From assembly GCA_905250115.1 (NCBI GenBank), contig CAJNOI010000273.1, positions 3,826 to 67,825 of the forward strand: a DNA stretch of 64,000 nucleotides, read 5' to 3'. Of this stretch, positions 46,301 to 56,822 are shown piece by piece (position 1 is the stretch's first letter; every line of letters starts with the position of its first letter). The stretch is from Adineta steineri. Lineage: Eukaryota; Rotifera; Eurotatoria; Adinetida; Adinetidae. Both the position numbers and the translations under genes were made by a program. The notes below the pieces were generated by a model, which saw nothing but the letters and a program-made list of their open reading frames with translations, was not told the DNA's origin and made no database searches.

Positions 46301-47476
46301 AGATTCACTAAAAAAAACGAAGAATTATTCAAAAAACAAACCATCTGTTGTTGTAGCTATAGAAAGATATTCTGAGAATTATTTCAAGCACTCTGAGTCT
46401 CTTGAAAAAGTATGAAGAATTATTTAGATTCAACTATTTTCAAACTTATTACAATACACACTCAACTAATATCGATTATCTATGTATTTTTCGATGTAGT
46501 AACTAAAATAGTTGGTTCTCATGTATAGAACATGCTACCAAATCGTCGCCCAACATTGAGACTGTTTAAAGAACTCAGTATTTTTGTTTGGAGATAGTTT
46601 TCCTTATTCTTTCACTGAAAATTACAAATTTTAATTGTTCCCTTCTTTTTGTTCGTAAGTTTGGGCACATATAAGTATGCATTTCTTTTAGGGTCACTCA
46701 TTAATGTATAATATTTAGAGATCAATTAAGAAAACTCATCTAACTATTATATTCAAGCACTAAACACTAATGAAATAGCTTGCAAGATTGTAGGTCATCT
46801 ATCAAACGGCTTACTTTTGAGGATCTGTTTCTTCTAAAAGTATTATGAAAAGACGGTCATCGTAATTGAACGAGCTAGATATAACCCGTAAACGAGTTCC
46901 AGGCATAAGAACAATTTCGTTCTCAACTGGAAAAGCTGAAAACATGGATATATCCTTGCCATTAATTGCTTTAATAATGAATAGAGTGCCTTTTTCATCT
47001 AAAAATCGTCGGACAATGCTAGAATCCATTGAACATGAGTTGACACTCCACCAAATTTGTATGTCATCCTCATAGAGTACTGAACGAGCATCAACTGGAA
47101 TGCCTCGCCAAATAGTTTTTGTGATTGATGGTAATTTTTCGAGAGCAGTGATAAGCAGTTTCAAGTAGAAAAACCATGGTTTTAGATTAGAGCGATTTTC
47201 AGCTCGAAGAGCTTCGTTAAGACGAGGACATAAAGATTTTGACATCGAGTAAAGATATATTGCTGCTGATTCATCTTTTGTCAATAAAGGTGAACTTTGA
47301 TCGCATTCCTTTTTAGCTGTCGATACATCCGTGTCAAGAATACCAACCAATGGATCAAGTTTTTTTATAGATTCTTCTAATGTCAGGAGAGGTAAATGTT
47401 GATAACCGTATATTGGACTCTGATTTGTTTCTTTAAGTTCAGACAAAGTACTGTTTATAAAACGATTGTGCATCAT
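43328..47476 (-). CDS. ADP-ribosyltransferase-NACHT-HEAT fusion protein
   Basis: Two exons, 47476-46815 and 46307-43328, joined by a GTAAGC...TTTTTTTTAG intron of 507 nt; the junction is phase 2 and closes in frame at 1213 aa as assembled. Residues 1-220 are an ARTC-type mono-ADP-ribosyltransferase with the R-S-E triad: Arg in IWRGI (124), the STS-like strand WWSVNSCS (142-149), and the ExE loop VENEIVLMPGT (Glu185, Glu187), the form seen in arginine-specific enzymes. A NACHT NTPase follows, with P-loop GRAGIGKTT at about 322-330, Walker B LLDGYDEI at about 408, and LTSRPY. After a helical region come about eight HEAT/PBS-type repeats of 35 aa (LTSLLDDPDNEVRxSAC). There is no signal peptide, so it is probably cytosolic. 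The layout is that of an NLR-like sensor in which the effector is an ART. If the exons are not joined, they are two adjacent genes. A 10-N gap lies in the repeats. Confidence 0.78.
43740..44460 (-). repeat. 105-bp tandem HEAT-coding repeats
   Basis: Eight 35-codon units with the core CTTGTGAGT/GATCATCAAGTAAA on the plus strand, at a strict 105-bp period. Units nearest the gap are almost identical; those further downstream have diverged. This suggests recent expansion at one end of the array. Confidence 0.8.
44370..44379. other. 10-N gap in the HEAT array
   Basis: Ten undetermined bases stand where the neighbouring unit has 58 bases between the same flanks (CTTGTGAGT and CACTGTTTC). The difference of 48 is 16 codons, so the frame is kept. 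The true number of repeats is uncertain. Confidence 0.85.
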
Positions 47477-49704
47477 CGATATTAGTTGCCGCTGTTACAC
47501 GTCGCGAAATATATTTAGATTATACAATTATTTCTAAAAGAAAAAGAATAAAGACTTATCACAAGTTTTATTCTACTTGTATATTCTCTTTTTTTTGTTC
47601 AAAATTCTCGTCAAAAACTACAGTACTTTCAAGCAACAGTCGCTCGATGTTTACTATTGTAGAACACACAAATTTCTCTTAATACTTGGCTAGTATCACA
47701 AAAAGGAATTTGGATGCTATATGTTAATTTTTTTTTGTTTATAGCAAATGAGAAACTATATGTGTGAATTCAAAATATTAGTTTATGGAAACAGAAACAA
47801 GTTTAAATGATTCTGACATCAATCCGACAATTTTTTTTCTAATTTTATTCTTTCAAATCGACTGCGTAATAAAAGTGAAATGTAAATAAATACTCATAGA
47901 AAACTAAAGATGCAAAGTGCGAAACGGTTCTATTCGTGAAGAACTTAGTATCGACTAATTCTTTTTTCATAAAGAAATGGATAAAAAAAAAGAAAAATAA
48001 CAAGTGAAGATTTATTAAAATACAGCGAATCGAACGTCAGTTATCGAGAGTAATCGAAAAAATAGTGTAAACCAGCTTATTCAAATCTGTACACACAAGA
48101 GAAAAACATTCATTATCGATAATCTGTCATCATATCAAAACAAAAGACGATATGAGAAAAAGAAATTGATGATGCATAAAAAGCCATCATAAAAAATATT
48201 CGATCGAGAAGAACAATAAATGAGTATGTGAATAAATATGAAAAACATGTGCTTCATCGATATTGTAGGTAGTTTATACTTATTGAGAAAAAGTTTGCTT
48301 AAAAAGAAGAAAAGACAAATACCTTTAAGTGGCTTGCAAAATGTAATTACTTTTCTATGACGTCATTCTTTAGATGACTAAACATTAGTTTCAAAGATAT
48401 CGTTTTTGCACGATGAAAATGATATATTAATGAAACAAAAGAATTAATAACAACGAATTTTGTTGCAGAATATCTGTGAAATATATAATATATAGTTTAG
48501 TAACGATATACTTTATCAAGAAGATTTGAATGGTAGATATACATTTTTATGTCAGTTAAAAGTGACTAAAATTATACATAAGAATACATAACTTGAACAA
48601 ATGATTGTTATGAAATGAGCAAAATAAATATCAATCAAAATGAATTTCCTTATTTAAGTTTTTATTCAAATTTATAGTTGAACAAACACTGGTAATTAGA
48701 AAGGTTATAAAAAATATATATTTTCACCATACAAGAATAAGAGTTTTATAGACCCAAATATAATGATAAATTCGAAGAACCATCTCAAGGATATGTGTGT
48801 TTGATGAAATCAATCTCATATTCACATCCACACCATCATATTAAAAAATATTTTGATATAAATTTCTAATAACTATATTAATTGTTAGTATATATGCTAC
48901 TTGCTTAATTTAGCTATTAAAACGTAAGCATTATAAAACATTAATAGATGAATTAATTATTTCTCGAATTATTAAAAATATCTGATACTCTATTGGTATA
49001 ATTTTTGATTACTATACAAATTTTCATGCAAAAAACAGCTATTGATCGTTTATTAACTATTAGTTTATATATTTTAAATTTTGGTATCTGTTATTACATA
49101 GACAACAGAATTAATTTTTGATTTAACGATATCGAAAATTAAAAATTATTATTGACGAGAAATATATCATAAAGTATTGAATAATATTACTACAGTTGGT
49201 ATAGATTTACAAAGAATCAAGTACAGTGAATGCATTAAATAAATCGATAATTAATTTATTATTCATATGGAGAGAATATATTATATCATAAAAAATAGCT
49301 CTTAACAATAAAACAAACTTGACAATGACTCATCGTTGATGATTAATAAATCAATAAGAAAAATATATATTTATTTTCTATTTAAAATCTAACTTTTTTT
49401 CTTCTTCTTCTTCTTTCATAAGTTTAATACATGGACAATTAGATTATACTGAGAATTGTTTTGTTATGTGATATTTTATATCCATATCATCATACGAAAA
49501 TATTAAGCGAAGAATTCATTCAATTCATTTTTTTTTCTTCATCGATATGGTACACTACATGTGTCATTTTCTATATAGGATGTACATGAAAAAAATAATT
49601 TATAATGATACACCGTTTTTCTCTCGTTCTGTTCTCAACACTAGTAGACCGTGAGGACACATGTATACCGCACCATACTCTTTTGTTTTTCATCATTACT
49701 ATCA
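47477..49704. other. Intergenic, no gene seen
   Basis: 2.2 kb of AT-rich DNA. Apart from the weak GT/AC-rich motif at 48783-48834, nothing is supported. Confidence 0.5.
48783..48834. repeat. GT-rich/AC-rich short palindrome (family member)
   Basis: TCTCAAGGATATGTGTGTTTG on the left (the head inverted relative to others) and CACATCCACACCATC on the right, followed by the same AAAAAATATTTTG context as other members. Confidence 0.4.
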
Positions 49705-50599
49705 ATGACGCTTGATGATCATGCACGTTTTGAATGTAAGTTTTGTATTTTACTTTATCAATGTACATATACATATGTAAATAATATAGATCTTGGCAAT
49801 ACACCTTCACCGGATGTACCAAAATATACAATCATATTTCTATCAATAGTTGTAAATAGTTTAATTTTTTATTTATTACCATCAAAATTAACACCATTAC
49901 TTAAAAGTTATGTTATTTCATCAATTCATGCAATTATATGTGTTGGTAGTGTTATAAATTTTTTTGCACGTTATTCAGTTAATTTAAAACAAGTTAATCG
50001 AATAGCTGGCGGAGGAGTTTATGGAACCGGTGATGAAATTATGACTTATAGTATATGTTATTCATTAGGTTATTTTACATATGATCTATTATTAATGTTA
50101 TTTTATAAATCAGTAAGAACAACAGCAGCATTAGCACATCATATTATAATTCTTCTAGCATTTTATGCTGGTTAGATCTTTTTTTTTAATTTAAATTTTA
50201 TACGTTTATTTTTACGTAATATATTGTATAGGTGCAATAAATGGAATTTGTCATCCGTGTCATTTTTATCTACTTGCTGAAGAATTATCAACAATTCCAT
50301 TAAATTTAAAAGCATTATATCATCATCGTCCTCGTTTATATGCTATTTTTGGATATTTATTTATCTTTACTTTTCTAGTAAGTCGTCTTGTTTATGGATC
50401 GATTGTATGTGGATATGCTTTTGGTGCTGCACCCGCTTTTTTTCAAATGGCATTTAATGCAGGTGATTTAACAAGTGTAACTTTTGGATTAATGCAAGGA
50501 AGTTTATGTTTATTAACAAGAGTACTTAATATTTATTGGACGATTTTAATTCTACGAAAAATATTGCGTCCATCAAAACCAAAGAAGAAATCTTCATAA
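49705..50599 (+). CDS. TLC-domain membrane protein (TLCD4/TMEM56-like)
   Basis: Three exons: 49705-49735, 49790-50170 and 50232-50599; 259 aa. There are five to seven hydrophobic segments. The TLC signature lies in the middle: LGYFTYDLLLMLFYKS, then ALAHHIIILLAFYAG, then FYLLAEELSTIPLN. The histidine pair and the following LLAELS-like block match the TLCD4/TMEM56 branch. TLC proteins bind or modify ceramides and other lipids in ER or plasma membranes; for this branch the biochemical role is poorly defined. The tail is basic (KPKKKSS). The first intron is 54 nt, a multiple of three without a stop, so its retention would add 18 residues in frame; the start choice is therefore less certain than the rest. 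Confidence 0.8.
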
Positions 50600-51263
50600 A
50601 CTATTTATTTTTCTTAAAAATTATATTACATTTTTTTATTCTTTTTCTATAAATTAATATATACGATAGTCTTGCATTAATCTTTTCTTTTTTATATAAT
50701 ATATATTCTGTTAAAATGAACTTTATTCAATAATACTTGCATATCGAGTTGCTATTCATAATTAGTAAGATTAAGAAAGATTTTAATGATAATTCTCCAC
50801 TTTGATAAAAAATAAAAGTTTCTAAAAGTTGATGGTGACATATGCATCACCTATACGAGTTTCGTCACATTCATTCAAAGCTCCTATCTCCAAAACGGTA
50901 ATGTATCGAATGAGTTTAAATTAAGAAAAAATATTTTCCAATTTTTTAAGTAGTGCGTAGTGATCTGAAGATAGACAATCAAGCATAAAATAATATTTAT
51001 TTATATTAAGACATACATATACAACATCAAATCAGATTATCGAACAAAAGAAGCTTTATACAAAATGATATACTTGTTTTGTCATTTAATACAATATACG
51101 TAAATTAATCTATATCTTCAGCAATAAGATCAACATTTGTACAAGTTCTCAATGATCGCGATGTCTTTAATGAATTTATTGTGAACAAAAATTTTAAAAA
51201 AATATGAATTTAATCGAAAAAATAAAGGTTACTCAAATTGAATTAACATCAATAATAAATGTT
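50600..51263. other. Intergenic, no gene seen
   Basis: AT-rich DNA between the TLC gene and the polycystin remnant; nothing supported. Confidence 0.5.
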
Positions 51264-52130
51264 TTATTTTCTCATATAAAAATAAAAAATATCCGTATTT
51301 TCATTTAGTCTTGATTTATTAATACATTGAATATGACGAAAACCATTATTAATTATTGAAATCATCATTCCACAACAAATGAAAACTACAAAATATATAA
51401 ATAATATGAATGCTAATGGATCAAGATATTTATTAGCTTGATATAAACCTTGACAATTGAATTTTATTAATAACATTTCAGTTGTACGAAATATATTGGA
51501 ACAAGATAAAAATTTTTGAATTAAATAATAAATAAATGAATCAAAAACAATTATAAATATCCATGAAAAATAAAAAAGTTTTTTTTTTGCAAATTGAGAT
51601 AAACGAGAATTAAAACGAAAGAAATAAGCATATTTAATTTTACTGAGAAAACATTAAAATTTCATTAATAAATATTGTTAATTGAAGATTTATATATTAA
51701 TAGCCATTTATTTTATGGAATAATTTACTTAAATGAAAACGCCAAATATAAAACCTAACACCTATCCAAGAACATATTATATTACTCCATTGAATAAATG
51801 ACCATACGGAATAAAAATAGGTTTTCTTCAATTGAATCAATAAATAACATATAAATAATTCCAGCAATTCTATAGATTATTAATGAATGATTTTGATATT
51901 TATTATATATACCAATAGGTTTAAACTGATATTGACAAAAAACTCCACTTGTTGAAAAAAGTTCAATTAAAAATGTTAATTAAATTGTAATAAAACGTGT
52001 TTGAGAATTAATCCATGATAGTTGTCAAAGTTTTGTTCAACTGCTTTTCCTTCCATTTAAACGACCAATATCATCATTATTTGATCGATAAATAAATGCA
52101 TTTTAAACAGATTTAAAATACGATTGTAAC
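51264..52130 (-). pseudogene. Polycystin-2-like channel, decayed
   Basis: Minus-strand segments in different frames follow the PKD2 order. NSQTRFITIQFNTFLIELF and FCQYQFKPIG correspond to the end of the extracellular polycystin domain. KYAYFFRFNSRLSQFAKK corresponds to the S4-S5 region. YLDPLAFILFIYFVVFICC followed by SIINNGF corresponds to S6. Large parts between them are missing or frameshifted, including the filter helix, and no set of splice sites restores one frame. It was a TRPP-type cation channel. Confidence 0.6.
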
Positions 52131-52852
52131 CTTTAATAAGAATTTTACTATTATCCTATCTTTCATTCTTATAGTAATCGGGGTTGAAGCTAATATAATG
52201 ATAGTTTGAATGTCGTATGATGGTTAGAAGAATACCTTGCCAATGAACTCTTTGAATTCTATGAAAGCATTTAACTCTTATAGTAGTTAGATAAATCTAT
52301 TGTGTATAAAGTACGTCCAGTATTTCTTACGTGTTAAATACGGTAAAACTAAAAAACTGAACAAGTTGTTTTATTTCTGTTCAGTTGTCTTTTTTTTTGT
52401 TATCGTGTATACACACACATATACATAGTTGGGCAACTCTATTTAGTCTGTATTAGCTCTACTAACCGCATGCATATATATGTCGTATCGAAGATCATTT
52501 CAGAAGAATGTAACTATAATATTCACTGATTGTACTCCTCATATATGTATTTTTCTTTTGTTCTGTTTTATTGTTTTTTTTTAGCATGGCACATATGTTT
52601 GGATTTTTCCTTAATTTTCCTACATGTTATCTTATCTTATGTAATACATACGATGTATTACGTCTTTTAGAATTTATCCTAACCACTGTATCTCGATAAT
52701 TCGGTGAATATTTTCGAGAAATGTATGATCCGCTTTTGTATAAAGTATGTATTTTCTGTTCACTTACAATTAATCCTCAATATTCGATCAATACTATGGT
52801 GACAATCCAACTATATTTGCAGTGAATTGACAAGTAATGACACATAAATTAA

Positions 52853-53110
52853 TTCAATTTTGGAACGTACACATACTTTAGTTATGCGTCAATTAGGAAC
52901 AATTAATTTTGATCAAATCGATGATGATCGTTCTCTTCTTTCACCTGGAATGGATTTATAGAGAAATATTTTCTTACACAATAAATTGGATCAAGAATGG
53001 CATGTTTTTGTACCATTAGGTGATTTACTTGAGGGTATAATTATACGAATGATTGCTTAAAAAGTTCATGAAAAATTTAACATTTGTGAAGCATGTACTC
53101 GTCAACAAAA
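52853..53110 (+). pseudogene. Unidentified broken coding fragment
   Basis: A coding-like stretch (MRQLGTINFDQIDDDRSLLS, then KLDQEWHVFVPLGDLLEGII, then VHEKFNICEACTRQQN) is interrupted by three in-frame stop codons without splice sites. Composition is protein-like over about 80 codons. I do not recognise the parent gene. Confidence 0.4.
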
Positions 53111-53525
53111 CTAAACACCTTCGTCGTATAATCATTTCAAAACATATAAAGGTTAATCAAGATATAATAAAATAAAACAATAGTTAAAGTGCACGCTAGT
53201 ATTGGTAACTAAGCGGAAGTTGAATAGTGAATGTAACAAATAAGATCTAAATAGATAGAATAGTTTCATTATTGTTAAAATATTTTCTTTTTGTTATCAT
53301 CATATGTATGAACAATGGACATTCTATTGACCATATATACTCATTTCACTTAACACAATGCTTCATATGAAGAAATGTTTATATACAATGAGGATAGAAG
53401 AAATCTTTGTGTAAAAAAGACATTGCATACATCAATATCACAGATAAATGACCGTAATAAAAGTATCGAATCACATATTGAATCTCTAATTAACAGATTT
53501 CAGACAGAGTTATATCGGATAAAAG

Positions 53526-53578
53526 GGTGGGTATGGAGTGGGTTTGGTTGAAATAAAATACCCATACCCATACACTCA
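53526..53578. repeat. GT-rich/AC-rich short palindrome (family member)
   Basis: GGGTGGGTATGGAGTGGG faces ATACCCATACCCATACACTC. The minus-strand head reads TATCTTGAGTGTATGGG, again the TTGAG-led form of the family. Confidence 0.5.
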
Positions 53579-53579
53579 A

Positions 53580-53990
53580 GATATTATCACATCATTTATT
53601 TATAGTAGTTAAACAATAACAACTGAAAGTCTTCTTCCAGCTACTATTATGATTATTTGTGCCATACTTATTAATCGGAATCTTCGTCTTAAACGTCAAC
53701 GTCATCGTCAACTAGATGTCAATAACCAAGTCAGCAATGAACAGAATCAACGAAAACGTGATCAACAAGCTTTCGTGATGCTTTTACTTCACGCAATTGT
53801 CTTTCTTGCTACTCAAACATCTTGGATGGTTGTATATTTTTATACTGTTGCAACAGGTCGTTTAGCAATCGAACAATTCATTAGTTCTTCGACTGACAGG
53901 AGATTACTTTTATTTCTTGCTATATTATTTTATTTATATATATTAACATCACGTTAGTTTTGTCATGATTTTATGACACTATTTTGTTAT
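53580..53990 (+). pseudogene. Rhodopsin-like GPCR, 3' remnant
   Basis: The longest open part (53649-53957) reads as the end of TM5, a basic third intracellular loop with a KRDQQAFVMLL motif entering TM6, and a TM7-like segment (LLLFLAILFYLYILTSR). That is the order found in the expanded peptide-type GPCRs of rotifers. TM1-TM4 are absent upstream and the tail is out of frame, so the gene is broken. Confidence 0.5.
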
Positions 53991-54585
53991 TCACTAATGC
54001 ATCAATGCAACATTGATGTGAATCGAGTGAATCCGACAATAAATCGTGTATCTGTTCCTGCAAATTAAATCAACTAAAAATTTCAGCACACTCTAAATTC
54101 CAGAATCCTATTTATGGAATATTAAAATGTCGAGAGTTTGATTGGTTTTTCATGATTATATAAATATTTTCTTAATAAATTTTATTTTGGTATATAGATT
54201 AACCTTTTGTACAGTTTTAACGGTAACTTCATGAGCAAAATATTTGATAAATCTAAATTTTCAAGAGCCAAAAGGCTTTTTTTTAAAAACCATTAATGAT
54301 GCTGAATAATTCAGTTGGAATAGTAAGTAATTGGATGATGAAGAATAAGGCTAAGGAGAAATTGTTATGAAACATCTTGAATAAATTCGAAAAAACGCTT
54401 CATTTTATATAAAACTAAAATATCCGTGTAAAACAACCTACATACTCGAAGATAAAAAAACAAAGAGAAAGAGTAATATAGACTCTATATTATAGAGTCA
54501 AAAAAAGTCAGGTACAATATATTATTTTGACTCATATTTTATGCGCCATTCATTACGACAAATATAGAAACATATATTCATGCAA

Positions 54586-54708
54586 TGACGTCAAAGAATC
54601 GAAGCATGATCACTATTTGCGATCAAACGATTAACGAAGTATGACTTATTATACAAAAACGTCATTTATCCAATGACGTATTTCTCTTAAACCATTATAG
54701 TATAAATA
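54586..54708 (+). promoter_or_regulatory. CRE and TATA promoter of the beta-lactamase-like gene
   Basis: A perfect palindromic CRE, TGACGTCA, lies at 54586-54593. A half-type TGACGTAT lies at 54674-54681, and TATAAATA at 54701-54708. A 5'-UTR intron probably follows (GTAAGT at 54768 to TTTAG at 54898), 13 bases before the start codon. Confidence 0.6.
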
Positions 54709-54911
54709 ATACGGGTTTTGCTTTAAAACCTTATCAAAAACCATCCGGTAAAAACGCTACAAATAAAGTAAGTAATCGTTTCATTTTATATTTTAAATCG
54801 ATATAAATTAACATCAATGTAATCTGCAGTATAATTTTATCGATTATATATGAAATAAACTATATTTTTTCTTTATTCATATATTTAGTTCACTTTCTAC
54901 GATCAAATCAA

Positions 54912-56822
54912 ATGATTATTCATAAATTCTGTCCATGGTGGACTGTCTCTTTATGCTTGCTGATGTTTGTTATCAATAAATCTATGGCTGCTGACAATCC
55001 ACCATTCGTTGCTAGACATAGTTTAACTTCAAGTCAATATCAAGATCTGTTTAGTAGTCTTACTCAACAATACTATCGACTTCTTTACATCAGTGGTTAT
55101 ACTGTCAGCAATGAAGAACGTTTTGCGGCCTATTTTGAAAAATCAAGTGGACCATCACAAATTTGTCGTCATGGAATGAACAGTAGCCAGTATCAACAGG
55201 CATTTGATGATGCAACTACAAAAAAATACAATCTAGTTCTTGTTAATGGATATACGGACTCCAACGGCGACGATAAATATGTGGCTATCTGGGAGAAACC
55301 AGCTGGCAGTGCACCTTCTTTGGTAGCTCGACATGGAATGACTACTGAACAATATCAAAAAGAATTCAATGACTGGACTGGAAAAGGATTCAGACTAACA
55401 CACGTTAGTGGATATGCTTACAAAAATTCAGCACGTTATGCTGCCATTTTTGAAAAAGTTACTAATAGTCCTACCTGGTCTGCACGACATGGACTTACTG
55501 CTAACCAGTATCAAGCTGAATTTAATGCTCAAACGAAAGCAGGTTTCGTTCTTGTTCTAGTTTCTGGCTACTTCGTCAATGGTATCGACTATTATGCTGC
55601 TATTTTCGAGAAAAAAGCAAGTTATCTATGGGTAGCTCGTCATGCGATGAGTAGTAAAACATATCAAGGAGAGTTTACAAATAATCACTATCAAGGTTAT
55701 CGTCTCAAAGTTATCTGTGGTTATGCGAAAGGTAACACTGATCTCTATGCTGCCATTTGGGAAAATCCTAACATGAAAGGAAAAGATCTCTCGTTCATTG
55801 ACAGCCAGATTCAAGATTATATGAGCAAGAATTCAACTCCAGGTTTATCTATTGCAATTACCTACCAAGAGCGTCTTGTTTTTGCGAAGGGTTTTGGATA
55901 TGCTGATAAGGCAACTAGTGAGGAAGTTCATCCTAATCATCTGTTTCGAATTGCTAGTGTATCTAAATCTATGACTGCTATTGCCATTATGAAACTTATC
56001 GAACAAGGAAAATTTTCACTTAATTCGAAGGTATTTGGTTCATCTGGCCTTCTTGAAACAATATATGGAAGTAAACCTTATGGTCAACGCGTTTTAAATA
56101 TCACAGTTAAACATCTTCTTGAACATACCAGTGGATTTTCAAATGATGGTGGTGATCCAATGTTTATGAATACTGATCTCAGTCAGAAAGACTTGATCAG
56201 TTGGGTTCTCGATAATCGAACTCCAAAGAATGTACCTGGAACTACATACGAATATCTTAATTTTGGATATACTCTGCTTGGACGAATTATCGAAAAGAGC
56301 TCCGGACAAACTTATGAACTCTTTCTTCGCAATCAAATTTTTAATAATGTTTCACAAACTAGTAAGATGTTAATTGGAGGAGACTCCATCGCTGATAAAA
56401 AACCGAACGAAGTGACATATTATCCAAGTAGTGCGTACAATCTTCTTCTTCGACGTATGGACGCTCATGGTGGATGGATTGCACGACCCATGGATCTTGT
56501 ATGTATTTTGACTAGAACGGACCAATCTAATATTAAACCAGACATTTTAAACAGTAACACAATCACTACAATGTGGACAGGTTCTTCGGCAAATTCTGGA
56601 TATGGTAAAGGATGGATTTTGGATAGTACATACAGAGGACATAATGGTGCCATGTCAGGAACAATTGCGTTCTTGGTAAGAAGAAATAATGGCATATCGT
56701 ATGCATTTACAGTAAACATTAGACCCACCGATGATAGCTTTGCATTTAAATGTAAAGCGGTACTGGATGCGATCGTTGATGCTGTGGATACATGGCCTTC
56801 ATATGATCTTTTTGAAAAATAA
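54912..56822 (+). CDS. Secreted five-repeat plus serine beta-lactamase-like protein
   Basis: One uninterrupted coding exon, 636 aa. A signal peptide occupies residues 1-26 (SLCLLMFVINKSMA). Five tandem repeats of about 50 aa span about 32-287, with the pattern ARHGLTxxQYQ ... RLxxVSGY ... YAAIFEK; this is the bacterial tandem repeat (BTRD1) domain. Residues 290-636 form a beta-lactamase/penicillin-binding-protein fold with all three motifs: SVSK (nucleophile Ser349, Lys352), YLN (448-450) and HNG (577-579). The same architecture occurs in bacterial and fungal secreted enzymes, including polyglycine hydrolases. The intronless coding region, bacterial-type domains and codon use less AT-rich than its neighbours suggest horizontal acquisition, later equipped with a host-type promoter and a 5'-UTR intron. 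Likely an extracellular serine hydrolase of the DD-peptidase, esterase or endopeptidase type; the substrate is unknown. Confidence 0.88.
   Translation: MIIHKFCPWWTVSLCLLMFVINKSMAADNPPFVARHSLTSSQYQDLFSSLTQQYYRLLYISGYTVSNEERFAAYFEKSSGPSQICRHGMNSSQYQQAFDDATTKKYNLVLVNGYTDSNGDDKYVAIWEKPAGSAPSLVARHGMTTEQYQKEFNDWTGKGFRLTHVSGYAYKNSARYAAIFEKVTNSPTWSARHGLTANQYQAEFNAQTKAGFVLVLVSGYFVNGIDYYAAIFEKKASYLWVARHAMSSKTYQGEFTNNHYQGYRLKVICGYAKGNTDLYAAIWENPNMKGKDLSFIDSQIQDYMSKNSTPGLSIAITYQERLVFAKGFGYADKATSEEVHPNHLFRIASVSKSMTAIAIMKLIEQGKFSLNSKVFGSSGLLETIYGSKPYGQRVLNITVKHLLEHTSGFSNDGGDPMFMNTDLSQKDLISWVLDNRTPKNVPGTTYEYLNFGYTLLGRIIEKSSGQTYELFLRNQIFNNVSQTSKMLIGGDSIADKKPNEVTYYPSSAYNLLLRRMDAHGGWIARPMDLVCILTRTDQSNIKPDILNSNTITTMWTGSSANSGYGKGWILDSTYRGHNGAMSGTIAFLVRRNNGISYAFTVNIRPTDDSFAFKCKAVLDAIVDAVDTWPSYDLFEK

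Noticed and set aside
49571-49831. Minus-strand 86-codon frame at the TLC gene 5' end
   Set aside because: Overlaps the first exon and intron of the TLC gene, no recognised motif.
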